In this document: piece after piece, positions 38,904 through 48,011 of the stretch
How positions within the stretch are numbered: the stretch's first letter is position 1
Layout of the letters: each line of letters starts with the position of its first letter
Assembly (NCBI GenBank): GCA_963830165.1
Contig: CAWHKZ010000005.1
Coordinates: 310,001 to 374,000, forward strand
Source of the DNA: Bog-756 sp963830165
GTDB lineage: Bacteria; Actinomycetota; Acidimicrobiia; Acidimicrobiales; RAAP-2
Direction of reading: 5' to 3'
Length of the DNA stretch: 64,000 bases
Made by a program: the position numbers and the translations under genes
Notes under the pieces: model-generated
The model's input: the letters and a program-made list of their open reading frames with translations, nothing else
Databases searched by the model: none
What the model was told of the DNA's origin: nothing

Positions 38904-40105
38904 ATGGGAGCCGACAAGAAGGTCGCCGTGCTGGGCGCCGGCATGCACCCCTGGGGCAAGTGGGGACGCAACTTCGTCGAGTACGGCCTGGCCGCCGCCT
39001 CCGACGCCCTGTCCGAAGCGGGCATCGACTGGACCGACGTCCAGTTCGTGGCCGGCGCCGACACCATCCGCAACGGCTACCCCGGCTTCGTGGCCGGCGC
39101 CACCTTCGCCCAGGCCCTGGGCTGGACCGGTGCCCGGGTCTCCTCGTCCTACGCCGCGTGCGCCTCGGGCGCCCAGGCCATCAACAACGCCCGGGCCCAG
39201 ATCCTGGCCGGGCTGTGCGACGTGGCCCTGGTGGTCGGAGCCGACACCACCCCCAAGGGCTTCTTCAAGCCCGTGGGCGGCGACCGCAAGGACGATCCCG
39301 ACTGGCTGCGCTTCCACCTGATGGGGGCCACCAACCCGACCTACTTCGCCCTCTACGCCCGCCGCCGGATGGAACTGTTCGGGGCCACCGAGGCCGACTT
39401 CGCCGCCGTCAAGGTGAAGAACGCCCGACACGGTCTGGAGAACCCCTACGCCCGGTACCGCAAGGAGGTGACGGCCGAGGAGGTGCTCTCCTCCCCCATG
39501 GTCGCCGATCCCCTGCGCCTGCTCGAGATCTGCGCCACCTCCGACGGCGGGTGCGGCCCTCGTGCTCTGCTCCACCGAGTTCGCCAAGAGGCACGCCGGC
39601 GCACGTGACCTGGTCACCATCGACGCGGTCTCGACGGTCACCCCCCGGTTCCCCCAGGCCATCATCGAGATGCCCAACTTCTCGACCGACTCGTCGGCCG
39701 CCGCCGCCACGGTCGGCCCGACGTTCAAGGAGTCGGTGGCGCTGGCCGCCTACGAGGAGGCCGGCATCGGTCCCGAGGACGTGAGCCTGGCCGAGGTCTA
39801 CGACCTCTCGTCGGCCCTCGAGCTCGACTGGTACGAGGACATCGGCCTGTGCAAGCAGGGCGAGGCCGAGAGGCTCCTCCGCGACGGCGACACGTCGCTG
39901 GGCGGGCCGGGTCCCGGTCAATGCCAGCGGCGGCCTGTCGTGCTTCGGCGAGGCCATCCCGGCCCAGGCCATCGCCCAGGTGTGCGAGCTGGTCTGGCAG
40001 CTGCGGGGCCAGGCGACCGGGCGTCAGGTGGAGGGGGCCCGGGTCGGCATCACCGCCAACCAGGGCCTCTTCGGCCACGGCTCCTCGGTCATCGTCTCCC
40101 GGTAG
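38904..40105 (+). CDS. Thiolase / SCP-x-type lipid-transfer acetyl-CoA acetyltransferase (two frameshifts)
   Basis: About 399 residues after removing one G near 39551 and one near 39908 (GGCGGGCCGG). N-terminal VAVLGAGMHPWGKWGRNFVE; nucleophile region SSSYAACASGAQAINNARAQ (Cys ~81); middle PTYFALYARRRMELFGATEA; C-terminal LAEVYDLSSALELDWYEDIG, then NASGGLSCFGEAIPAQAIAQ and NQGLFGHGSSVIV. These fit the nondecarboxylating thiolase subgroup that pairs with DUF35, acting in the last step of beta-oxidation or in sterol side-chain cleavage. AAAGGAGG lies 7 nt before the ATG. Followed by a convergent enoyl-CoA hydratase. Confidence 0.88.
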
Positions 40106-40170
40106 GCCCCACCCCCGGGTCCCACCTCCGGCCCTTGGTCGCGTTCCACGTCACGAGGACGGACGACACC

Positions 40171-40908
40171 TCACCGGCCGCCCGTGCGCAGCCGTTCGGC
40201 GGCATCGTCCGGCATGCCGTAGGGCATGGAGCGCTCGTGGACCAGCGCCTCGGCCCGGGTGCGCTCGCCCCGGTCGGCGATGAGCCTCTTGACGATGCGG
40301 TTGGTGCCCCGGGAGTTGGCCAGGATGCCGGCGGCCAGGTCGGCGACCGTGCCGTCGAGCCCGTCTTCGTCCACGCACACGTCGACGAGGCCGATCGCCT
40401 TCGCCTCGGTGCCGCTGACCCGCCGGCTCGTGTACATGAGGGCCTTGGCCACGGGCCGGCCGATCCGCTCGGGTAGTCGGACCGACATGCCCCAGATGGG
40501 GGCGAGGCCCCACTGGCCGTGGGTGTCGCCCAGCGTCGTGGACTCGGCGGCCACCAGCAGGTCGCAGGCCAGGGCCAGTTCCAGGCCGCCCGTGAAGCAG
40601 TGGCCGTGGAGCCGGGCGACCACCGGCTGGGGCAGGGCCTCCAGGGCATCGACGGTTTCCGGCTCGTAGTGCCGGCTGGGGGCCCGCTCGCCCGTGGTGA
40701 TGGCCTCGAGATCGTGACCGGCGCAGAACGACCGGCCCGCCCCCCGGAGCACCACGCATCCGATCGAGGTGTCGCCGGCCAGCGCGTCGAGGTGGCCGCG
40801 CAGTTCGACGAACATGGCCGGCGTGAGGGCGTTGAGCTTCTCCGGCCGGTTGAGGGTGAGGCTGGCCAGCCCGCCGGCGTCGTGGCGGACCACGAGGGGT
40901 CCGGTCAC
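40171..40908 (-). CDS. Enoyl-CoA hydratase/isomerase family protein
   Basis: 245 residues, crotonase fold. LNRPEKLNALTPAMFVELRG near the N-terminus, then VVLRGAGRSFCAGHDLEAIT and the oxyanion-hole helix LHGHCFTGGLELALACDLLV, then WGLAPIWGMSVRLPERIG. Catalyses hydration or isomerisation of an enoyl-CoA; the exact reaction cannot be assigned. GTG start at 40908, 25 nt after the quinone-reductase-like gene, so the two are probably one operon. Confidence 0.9.
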   Translation of the reverse strand: MTGPLVVRHDAGGLASLTLNRPEKLNALTPAMFVELRGHLDALAGDTSIGCVVLRGAGRSFCAGHDLEAITTGERAPSRHYEPETVDALEALPQPVVARLHGHCFTGGLELALACDLLVAAESTTLGDTHGQWGLAPIWGMSVRLPERIGRPVAKALMYTSRRVSGTEAKAIGLVDVCVDEDGLDGTVADLAAGILANSRGTNRIVKRLIADRGERTRAEALVHERSMPYGMPDDAAERLRTGGR

Positions 40909-40933
40909 CGACCGGCCCCGGGGGCTCGGCCGG

Positions 40934-41881
40934 TCACGCCTCGTTGACCAGGATGATCTTGCCCAGCTTGCCGCCGGCGGTGAACCGGTCGTAGGCCGCG
41001 GTGGGCTCGGACATGGGGAAGGTCGCGGCCACGGGCACGGTGACCGCGCCGGTGCCCAGCAGGTGGACGGCCCGGCTCTCCACCAGCCATGCCACGTCGG
41101 TCTTCTCCTCGACGGACCGGGACCGCAGCGTCGATCCGCCGATCCGGGACCGGGTCCCCATCAGGGCCAGCAGGTTGACCTGGGCCGTCGCTCCCGCCCC
41201 GACGCCGATCACCACGACGCGGGCGTGCGCGGCCAGATGGGGCAGCACCGCCTCGACGCCGGGGGCGCCCACCAGCTCGAGCGAGATGTCATAGGGGCCG
41301 AAGGCACCGACCTCGTCGGGCTGGATCACCTCCTGGGCGCCGAGCGCCCGGACCGCCTCGTGGTGGTCGGCGTTGCGCACGGTGGCGACCACCCGGGCAC
41401 CGGCCACCGCGGCCAGCTGCACGGCGGCCGTGCCCACCCCGCCGGCCGCACCGGAGATGAGCACGGTGTCGCCTTCGCACAGCTCGGCCTGGGTGAACAG
41501 GGCGTCCTGGGCCGTCGAGAAGACCTCGGGGAACCCGCCCGCCGGCACCAGGTCGCAACCGTCGGGCACGGTCAGCAGGTTCGACTCGGCCACGGCCACC
41601 TGCTCCGCCTGGCCCCCGCCCCCGCAGATACCCATGACCCGGGCCCCGGGCGCGAAGCGGTTGGACCCTTCGCCGGTCGACAGGACGGTGCCCGAGAACT
41701 CCAGCCCGGGGATGTCCCGGGGCCATCCGGGGGGTGCGGGATAGTGGCCCCGGCGCTGCATCATGTCGGCCCCGTTGAGGCCGGCGGCGGCCACGGCCAC
41801 CACCACCTCGCCCGCACCGGGCACGGGGTCGGGGTGCTCGGACCAGTGGAGCTCCCCCTCGACGATCGTGACGGCGCGCAT
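40934..41881 (-). CDS. Zinc-independent MDR/quinone oxidoreductase family protein
   Basis: 315 residues. GroES-like N-terminal domain with VVVAVAAAGLNGADMMQRRG and GLEFSGTVLSTG, then the NAD(P) Rossmann fold with ISGAAGGVGTAAVQLAAVAG (~137-156). The structural-zinc cysteines of alcohol dehydrogenases are absent, as in the quinone reductase branch. The ATG at 41881 is 6 nt from TACCCT, a leaderless pattern; frames continuing upstream are Pro/Arg-rich noise. Precedes the enoyl-CoA hydratase on the same strand. Confidence 0.9.
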   Translation of the reverse strand: MRAVTIVEGELHWSEHPDPVPGAGEVVVAVAAAGLNGADMMQRRGHYPAPPGWPRDIPGLEFSGTVLSTGEGSNRFAPGARVMGICGGGGQAEQVAVAESNLLTVPDGCDLVPAGGFPEVFSTAQDALFTQAELCEGDTVLISGAAGGVGTAAVQLAAVAGARVVATVRNADHHEAVRALGAQEVIQPDEVGAFGPYDISLELVGAPGVEAVLPHLAAHARVVVIGVGAGATAQVNLLALMGTRSRIGGSTLRSRSVEEKTDVAWLVESRAVHLLGTGAVTVPVAATFPMSEPTAAYDRFTAGGKLGKIILVNEA

Positions 41882-42078
41882 GGCCCAAGGGTACCGGCCG
41901 TGCCCGGCCCCGGGCGTGGGGGCGGGGGACGGCGGGGGCGGGGCGGGGCGGGGCGGGGCGGCAGGTCTCCACGGACGGCGGGCCGGCGTCCGGGGACCGG
42001 GGCGGGCCCGCAGCAGGCGGTCGCGTCGATCCGACACCGGTGGTGCGCCCCTCCTAGGCTGGCCCCGGAGGACGCACC

Positions 42079-43140
42079 ATGCCGGCCGATCCACTCGAGG
42101 ACCACGTCGACGAGGGCCGGGACAGCGGCGCGGGCGCGCCCGGTGACCGGACGGGCACGGGCGAGGACGTCTTCCCGAACCCCACGGCCGGCATGGTCCT
42201 GCACCGGGTGCTGGCCATGTCGGCCCGCACCTTCCTCCTCAACGACCTGGGCGACGAGCTGGGCGACGAACGCAAGCGCAGCGGGACCGTCGACGCCCTC
42301 CACCTCGCCATGGGCACCCGACCCCTGTGGGCCCAGTCGGCGGCCGAGGCCCTGAAGGGCACCGAGCGCCGGGTCGACCCCACCGAGCGGGTCCACCAGA
42401 CCCGGGTGGCCATGCGCCGCATCCGCTCCAACCTGCGCACCTTCCGCCTCCTCGTCGATCCGGGCTGGGGTACGGCCCTGCGCGCCGAGCTGGCCTGGTA
42501 CGGCAACGAGCTGGGCCGCTCCCGTGACCTCGACCTCCTGGCCGCGGTGGTGGCCGGGCGTGGCCCCGAGGTGCTGGACCCCGACGAGGTGGCCCGGATG
42601 TCGGCGGTCATCGACTGGCGGCGCCACGAAGTGGCCGGCGAGCTCGGCGTCGACCGGGCGAGCCCCCGGCGGTTCCACCTGACCGAGCAGATGCGGATCC
42701 TGTGGGAGGGTCCGGAGTTCAAGGCCAAGGCGGCCAAGCCGGCCTCCGAGGTCCTCCCGGCGATGCTCCACCGGTCATGGCGCGACGTGCGGGGGGTGGC
42801 CCGCACGGCTCGCAAGGACGCCTCGGACGTCCACCTCCACCAGCTGCGGATCCGTCTGAAGGACCTCCGCTACGGGTCCGAGACGGTGGCCCTGGTGGCG
42901 GGTGGGCCGGCCCGCAAGACGGCGCGGGCGGCCGAGCGGCTGCAGAGCAAGCTCGGCGACCTCCACGACGTCGTGTTCTCGATCGGGTGGCTCGAGTCCC
43001 TCGCCACCGAGCAGCCCGACCTGGCCGACGCCGCCGGACGGCTGGTGACCCTGCAGCGCGAACGGGCCGAGACGGCGCGGAAGGGCTGGAAGAAGGACCT
43101 CAAGGAGGTCGAACGGCGCTGGCGGCGCTGGCAGGGCTGA
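42079..43140 (+). CDS. CHAD-domain protein (polyphosphate-binding)
   Basis: 353 residues. After a ~35-residue disordered acidic start, a CHAD domain spans ~40-350: VHQTRVAMRRIRSNLRTFRL, ELGRSRDLDLLAAVV, VHLHQLRIRLKDLRYGSETV and LQSKLGDLHDVVFSIGWLES. The conserved His/Arg/Lys helices form the polyanion-binding pore that holds inorganic polyphosphate in known structures. It converges on the polyphosphate glucokinase gene 12 nt away, so a shared polyphosphate role is likely. GGAGG before the ATG; TAGGCT lies 18 nt upstream. Confidence 0.92.
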   Translation: MPADPLEDHVDEGRDSGAGAPGDRTGTGEDVFPNPTAGMVLHRVLAMSARTFLLNDLGDELGDERKRSGTVDALHLAMGTRPLWAQSAAEALKGTERRVDPTERVHQTRVAMRRIRSNLRTFRLLVDPGWGTALRAELAWYGNELGRSRDLDLLAAVVAGRGPEVLDPDEVARMSAVIDWRRHEVAGELGVDRASPRRFHLTEQMRILWEGPEFKAKAAKPASEVLPAMLHRSWRDVRGVARTARKDASDVHLHQLRIRLKDLRYGSETVALVAGGPARKTARAAERLQSKLGDLHDVVFSIGWLESLATEQPDLADAAGRLVTLQRERAETARKGWKKDLKEVERRWRRWQG

Positions 43141-43152
43141 GCACCCGGGCCG

Positions 43153-44004
43153 TCAGCTGTCTCGGTCGGCCGCCTTCTTCGGCACCCACAGCCGGATGCC
43201 ACCCAGGATGCCGGCCGAGTTGTCGACCACGGTGACGTCGTCGGGCAGGTGGTGGCGGAGCACCCGGCGGGAGTTGCCACCCCCGATGTAGAGGTGGTCG
43301 AAGAGGGTGAGTGCCCGCATGTTGTCGATGGCCTTCATCACCCGCTTGTTCCAGCGGGACTCACCGATGTCCTTGCGGGTGGCCTCGCCCAGCTGCTCGT
43401 CGTACGTCTCGCCCTTGCGGAACGGCTGGTGGGCGATCTCCAGGTGGGGCATGAGCTCACCGTCGTAGAACAGGCCCGTCCCGAAGCCGGTCCCGAGGGT
43501 GACGACCAGCTCCAGGCCCCGGCCCTCGACCACGGCCGCCCCCTGGATGTCGGCGTCGTTGGCCGCCTTCGTCGGGATCCCGAACTGGGTGGTCAGGACC
43601 TGGGCCAGGTCGAACCGCTTCCACTGCTCGACCAGGTGGTGGTCGATGGCACTGCCCGGCCCGTTCACGGTCACGAAGTGCGGGGCCGACAGCACCACGC
43701 CGCCCCGGACCATGCCGGGAAAGCCGCAGGCGGCCCTCGCGGCCTGCGGCAGGGGCGCGATCAGCCGCTGCAGCGAGGCCACCAGCTTGTCGGGGGGCAG
43801 CGGGTAGGGAGTGGGGATCTTCACCCGGTCGGCCACCATCGCGCCCTTGGCGTCGAGGACCGACGCCTTCAGGCCGGTGCCACCGATGTCGACGGCCAGC
43901 GTGAAGGGATGCTCGGGCTCGGGCCGGTCGACGGGCGCCGCCTCGTCGACCTCGGGCACGGGATGGGGACCGATAGGGTCGGCCCCGTTGTCGGTGGAGG
44001 TCAT
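43153..44004 (-). CDS. ppgK: Polyphosphate glucokinase (ROK family)
   Basis: 283 residues. Phosphorylates glucose with polyphosphate (often ATP too). The phosphate-1 motif is LAVDIGGTGLKASVLD (~37-52), catalytic Asp in KAANDADIQGAA, and LVVTLGTGFGTGLFYDG binds phosphate. HLEIAHQPFRKGETYDEQLG and NKRVMKAIDNMRALTLFDHL are typical of PpgK rather than ATP glucokinases. A ~30-residue Pro-rich N-terminus precedes the domain. TAGCGT ends exactly 6 nt before the ATG (leaderless). Divergent from the aldo/keto reductase and convergent with the CHAD gene. Confidence 0.92.
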   Translation of the reverse strand: MTSTDNGADPIGPHPVPEVDEAAPVDRPEPEHPFTLAVDIGGTGLKASVLDAKGAMVADRVKIPTPYPLPPDKLVASLQRLIAPLPQAARAACGFPGMVRGGVVLSAPHFVTVNGPGSAIDHHLVEQWKRFDLAQVLTTQFGIPTKAANDADIQGAAVVEGRGLELVVTLGTGFGTGLFYDGELMPHLEIAHQPFRKGETYDEQLGEATRKDIGESRWNKRVMKAIDNMRALTLFDHLYIGGGNSRRVLRHHLPDDVTVVDNSAGILGGIRLWVPKKAADRDS

Positions 44005-44099
44005 GCCCTCACGCTAAACCCGATGGCGGCGCGGCGGCGCTCCGGTAGGTTCCGGGACGGGGGTCGGGATCCGCACCCCGGGGGCCGAGGAGGAACACC

Positions 44100-45092
44100 A
44101 TGGAGCAGCGCACACTGGGAGTGGCCGGGCCCGTCTCGGCCCTGGGGCTGGGCTGCATGGGCATGTCCGGCGCCTACGGGCCGACCGATCGGGGCGACGC
44201 CATCGCCACCATCCACACCGCCCTCGAGGCCGGCGTCACCCTCCTCGACACCGGCGACTTCTACGCCATGGGCCACAACGAGTTGCTGGTGGCCGAGGCC
44301 CTGCGGGGCCGCGACCGCGACCGGGTCGTGCTCTCGGTCAAGTTCGGCGGCATGCGCTCGCCCGCCGGCGGGTTCCTGGGCTTCGACGGCCGGCCGGAGG
44401 CCGTCAAGAACTTCCTGGCCTACAGCCTGGTGCGCCTGGGCACCGACCACATCGACGTCTACCGGCCGGCCCGCCTCGACCCGGCCGTGCCCGTCGAGGA
44501 CACCGTCGGGGCCATCGCCGAGTGCATCGAGGCCGGCTGGGTGCGCCACGTGGGGCTGTCCGAGGTCGGGGCCGACACGATCCGCCGGGCCCACGCCGTC
44601 CACCCCGTGGCCGACGTGCAGCTCGAGTACTCGCTCATGTCCCGCAGCCTGGAGGACAGGGTGCTCCCGACCACCCGCGAGCTCGGCATCGCCACCACCG
44701 CGTACGGCGCCCTCTCCCGTGGGCTGCTGTCCGGCCACTGGTCGCCCGACCGCGACGTCGCCCCGACCGACTTCCGGGCCCACGCCCCCCGCTTCTCGCC
44801 CGGGAACCTGGCCGCCAACCTGGCCCTGGTCGACGCCCTCGGGCAGGTGGCGGCCGACATCGGGGCCACCGTCGCGGAGGTCGCCATCGCCTGGGTGGCC
44901 AGCCGGGGCCCCGACATCGTCCCGGTCGTCGGGGCCCGTACGCCGGCCCAGCTGGAGGGCGCGCTCCGGGCCGTCGAGCTCGACCTGTCCGACGCCCAGC
45001 TGGCCGCCGTCGAGGCCGCCGTACCGGCCGACGCCGTGGCCGGTACCCGCTACGACCAGCGGGCCATGGCCGGCCTCGACTCCGAGCGCTGA
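44100..45092 (+). CDS. Aldo/keto reductase with altered catalytic histidine
   Basis: 330 residues, TIM barrel. GCMGMSGAYGPTDRGDAIAT, then LLDTGDFYAMGHNELLVAEA gives catalytic Asp and Tyr, and VVLSVKFGG the Lys. The usual catalytic His (YLHR or QLHR) is replaced in HIDVYRPARLDP, where the position reads Ala. C-terminal VVGARTPAQLEGALRAVELD forms the NADP pocket. Proteins with this RPARLDP variant are often annotated as aldo/keto reductases, so activity is not excluded. It has a GAGGAGG Shine-Dalgarno and TAGGTT ~50 nt upstream, thus a normal leader. Confidence 0.88.
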   Translation: MEQRTLGVAGPVSALGLGCMGMSGAYGPTDRGDAIATIHTALEAGVTLLDTGDFYAMGHNELLVAEALRGRDRDRVVLSVKFGGMRSPAGGFLGFDGRPEAVKNFLAYSLVRLGTDHIDVYRPARLDPAVPVEDTVGAIAECIEAGWVRHVGLSEVGADTIRRAHAVHPVADVQLEYSLMSRSLEDRVLPTTRELGIATTAYGALSRGLLSGHWSPDRDVAPTDFRAHAPRFSPGNLAANLALVDALGQVAADIGATVAEVAIAWVASRGPDIVPVVGARTPAQLEGALRAVELDLSDAQLAAVEAAVPADAVAGTRYDQRAMAGLDSER

Positions 45093-45139
45093 CGCGGTGC
45101 CGCCACTCGGATCGCGACCCGGCAGGATAGGTTCGCTCC

Positions 45140-46549
45140 ATGACTGAACCGTGGCTGGAGGACGCCTGCGCACTGGTCGACGCCTTCCGGGGCGGGACCC
45201 TGAGTCCCAGCGAGGCCCTCGAGGGATCGCTCGCGGCCATCGAGGCGTCCGACCTCAACGCCGTGTGCCATCTCGACGTGGAGGCGGCCCGGGCCCAGGC
45301 CGACGCCGCCGACGTCTCCCTCCCCTTCGGCGGAGTGCCCATGGGCGTCAAGGAGCTCGAGCACGTGGCGGGCTGGCCCTACACCGAGGCCTCCCTGGTC
45401 TTCGCCGACCGGATGTCGGCCTTCGACTCGACCCACGTCACCCGGCTGCGGGCGGCCGGCGCCGTGCTGGCCGCCCAGACCACGTCGTCGGAGTTCGGCG
45501 GGGTCAACTGCACGTCCACCAAGCTGCACGGCGTGACCCGCAACCCGTGGGACACCGACCGCACCCCGGGCGGGTCCTCGGGCGGATCGGCCGCCGCGGT
45601 AGCCGGCGGCCTGCTGCCGATCGCCACGGGCAGCGACGGGGGCGGGTCGATCCGCATCCCGGCGGGGTTCACCGGCATGTTCGGCCTGAAGGCCACCTAC
45701 GGCCGCATCCCCCGGGGGCCCCAGACCCTGCAGCCGCCCCTGACCGTGACGGTGGGCTGCGTATCCCGCTCGGTCCGCGACACGGCCCGCTGGTTCGACG
45801 TGACCAACGGCTTCGACGCCCGCGACAACCTCAGCCTGCCGCGGGTGTCGGGCTGGGAGGCGGGCCTCGGAACCCTCGACCTGGCCGGCAGGCGGGCCGT
45901 GGTCTCGGTCGACCTGGGGGCGGCCATCGTCGAGCCCCGGGTGGCCGCGCTGGTCACCGAGGCGGCCGAGGCCCTGATCCGCGACGCCGGGCTCCGGCGG
46001 GTCGACGTGGTGGTGGAGCTGCCCCAGGGCGGCCTCGAGTGGGCGCTCTCCAACCTGGTCGGGCTCGTGGAGGAGCTGGGCGACCGCTACCCCGCGTGCA
46101 ACGACGATCTCACTCCCGAGATCCAGATCGGCATGAACCTGGCCAGCCACCACTACTCGATCCAGTCGGCGGGCAGGGCCGACGCCTTCCGGGTCGCCCT
46201 CAACGAACAGATGGCCGGGCTGTTCGACCAGGCCGACGTGGTCTTCGCCGCCACCAACCCGGACACCGCCTTCGACGCGGCCGGCCCCATGCCGACCATG
46301 GTCGGCGGCGTCGACCTCATCTCCACCTACGGCTTCGACAAGGCCGTCGGCAACAACGGCGCGCTCACGATCCCGGCCAACCTCTCGGGCCATCCCGCCG
46401 TGTCGATCCCGGTGGGCACCATCGACGGTGCTCCGGTGGGCATGCAGGTCATCGCGCGCCACCACGAGGAGCAGCTCCTCCTGGACCTGGCCCTGCTGGC
46501 CGAGCGCGAGCGGCCCTGGCCGTTGGTCGCGCCGTCCACCTCCGCCTGA
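45140..46549 (+). CDS. Amidase-signature family hydrolase
   Basis: 469 residues. Ser-cisSer-Lys triad: Lys in FGGVPMGVKELEHVAG (~74), Ser residues in TPGGSSGGSAAAVAGGLLPI and ATGSDGGGSIRIPAGFTGMF (~150-185), followed by GLKATYGRIPRG. It hydrolyses an amide; substrate (aryl, indole or other) unknown. GatA is unlikely because no gatB/gatC neighbours are present. TAGGTT ends 6 nt before the ATG, a leaderless start. Confidence 0.9.
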   Translation: MTEPWLEDACALVDAFRGGTLSPSEALEGSLAAIEASDLNAVCHLDVEAARAQADAADVSLPFGGVPMGVKELEHVAGWPYTEASLVFADRMSAFDSTHVTRLRAAGAVLAAQTTSSEFGGVNCTSTKLHGVTRNPWDTDRTPGGSSGGSAAAVAGGLLPIATGSDGGGSIRIPAGFTGMFGLKATYGRIPRGPQTLQPPLTVTVGCVSRSVRDTARWFDVTNGFDARDNLSLPRVSGWEAGLGTLDLAGRRAVVSVDLGAAIVEPRVAALVTEAAEALIRDAGLRRVDVVVELPQGGLEWALSNLVGLVEELGDRYPACNDDLTPEIQIGMNLASHHYSIQSAGRADAFRVALNEQMAGLFDQADVVFAATNPDTAFDAAGPMPTMVGGVDLISTYGFDKAVGNNGALTIPANLSGHPAVSIPVGTIDGAPVGMQVIARHHEEQLLLDLALLAERERPWPLVAPSTSA

Positions 46550-46615
46550 GCGACCCTCCCGGCGGTACCCGGGAGGCCACCCGGTGCGCCCCGGGATTCA
46601 GCTAGAACCTGTTCC

Positions 46616-47488
46616 GTGCGCGTCGAACTCTGGGTCCCCACCGCCTCGCCCATCTCCACACCGGAGCTGCTGGCCTGCATCGGTCGGGAGGCCGAGGAGC
46701 GCGGCTTCTCCGGCGTGTGGGTCGGCGAGCACGTTGTGCTGTTCGAGGAGTACGCCTCGTCCTACCCCTACGCCGAGGACGGCAGGATCCCCGCCCCGCC
46801 CGGCTCGGGACTGCTTGAGCCGCTCAACACCCTGTCGTTCCTGGCCGCCCACACCTCGACCGTCCGCCTGGGCACGGCCATGGTCCTGCTGCCCCAGCGC
46901 AACCCCGTCTACACGGCCAAGGAGGTGGCGACCCTCGACTGGCTGTCGAACGGGCGGGTGGACCTCGGCGTCGGCGTGGGCTGGCTGGAGGAGGAGTTCC
47001 GGGCCGTCAACGTGCCGTGGCCGCAGCGGGGCCGGCGGACCGACGAGTACCTCGACGTGCTCACCACCCTCTGGACCGACGAGACGTCGTCCTACAAGGG
47101 CGAGTTCTACTCGCTCGACCCGTGCCAGATGTTCCCCAAGCCGATCCAGTCCCCGGTGCCCATCCACATCGGGGGCGAGTCGGACGCCGCCCTCCGCCGG
47201 GTGGCCCGGGCCGGCCACGGCTGGCACACCTTCAACCGGTCCCCCGACGGGCTGGCCGAACCGCTGGCCCGGCTCGACGGCCTGCTGGCCGACGAGGGCC
47301 GCGACCGCTCGGACGTGACCATCACCGTCTGCCCGTACTTCCAGCCGCTCGACGCCGACATCGCCGCCCGCTATGCCGAGGCGGGCGCCGACGCGGTGGC
47401 CGCGCTGGTCATCCCGATGGACGAGGACTCGGTACGGACGCAGCTCGATGCCCTGCTTCCGGTCCAGGAACGTGCCGCCTCGCTATGA
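46616..47488 (+). CDS. LLM-class (luciferase-like) oxidoreductase, probably F420-dependent
   Basis: 290 residues, TIM barrel. VELWVPTASPISTPELLACI, FSGVWVGEHVVLFEEYASSY, ATLDWLSNGRVDLGVGVGWL and PVPIHIGGESDAALRRVARA are hallmarks of the F420-dependent LLM branch common in actinobacteria. Substrate unknown. GTG start at 46616, 7 nt after TAGAAC, a weak -10. It overlaps the DUF1810 gene by 17 nt. Confidence 0.88.
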   Translation: MRVELWVPTASPISTPELLACIGREAEERGFSGVWVGEHVVLFEEYASSYPYAEDGRIPAPPGSGLLEPLNTLSFLAAHTSTVRLGTAMVLLPQRNPVYTAKEVATLDWLSNGRVDLGVGVGWLEEEFRAVNVPWPQRGRRTDEYLDVLTTLWTDETSSYKGEFYSLDPCQMFPKPIQSPVPIHIGGESDAALRRVARAGHGWHTFNRSPDGLAEPLARLDGLLADEGRDRSDVTITVCPYFQPLDADIAARYAEAGADAVAALVIPMDEDSVRTQLDALLPVQERAASL

Positions 47489-47927
47489 TCCCGCGGGTTC
47501 ACTCGACGCCCGGCGGTTCCTCGACGCCCAGGACGCGGGCGGGACCTTCGACCGGGCCGTGGCCGAGCTGGCGGCCGGCCGCAAGCGCTCACACTGGATG
47601 TGGTTCGTCTTCCCCCAGCTCCGGGGCCTCGGCTCGAGCCCGACGGCCGACCACTACGGCCTGGCGTCGCTGGACGAGGCCGCCGACTACCTGGCCCACC
47701 CCGTACTGGGCGCGCGGCTCCGGCGGGTCACCGACACCGTGCTCGACACGGGGACCACGGACGCCGTCGCCCTCCTCGGGCCGGTGGACGCGCTCAAGCT
47801 GCGGTCGTCCATGACGTTCTTCGGCCGGGCCGCACCCGACGAGGAGCGCTTCACCCGCGTGCTCGGGCAGTTCTTCGACGGTACGCCGGACCCGAGGACG
47901 TTGCAGCTGCTCGGGTCGGGCCGGTAG
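47472..47927 (+). CDS. DUF1810 family protein
   Basis: 151 residues from the GTG at 47472, which lies inside the end of the LLM gene and has CAGGAA just upstream. The family core is clear: LDARRFLDAQDAGGTFDRAV, GRKRSHWMWFVFPQLRGLGS, LAHPVLGARLRRVTDTVLDT, DALKLRSSMTFFGRAAPD. DUF1810 proteins are small soluble proteins of unknown role, sometimes called calpastatin-like by old annotation. Translational coupling to the LLM gene is likely. Confidence 0.85.
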   Translation: MPPRYDPAGSLDARRFLDAQDAGGTFDRAVAELAAGRKRSHWMWFVFPQLRGLGSSPTADHYGLASLDEAADYLAHPVLGARLRRVTDTVLDTGTTDAVALLGPVDALKLRSSMTFFGRAAPDEERFTRVLGQFFDGTPDPRTLQLLGSGR

Positions 47928-48011
47928 GGGCCACCGCCCGACCGGCGGCCGGCCCTGCCCGCCGCCGGTAGCTTCTCTAGGCTGAGGGCAGCCAACGGAA
48001 AGGGTCCCACC

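Noticed and set aside
34090..40105. Programmed ribosomal frameshifting in the YbjQ and CoA genes
   Set aside because: The break sites share no slippery heptamer or downstream structure and occur several times per gene; random one-base sequence errors explain them better.
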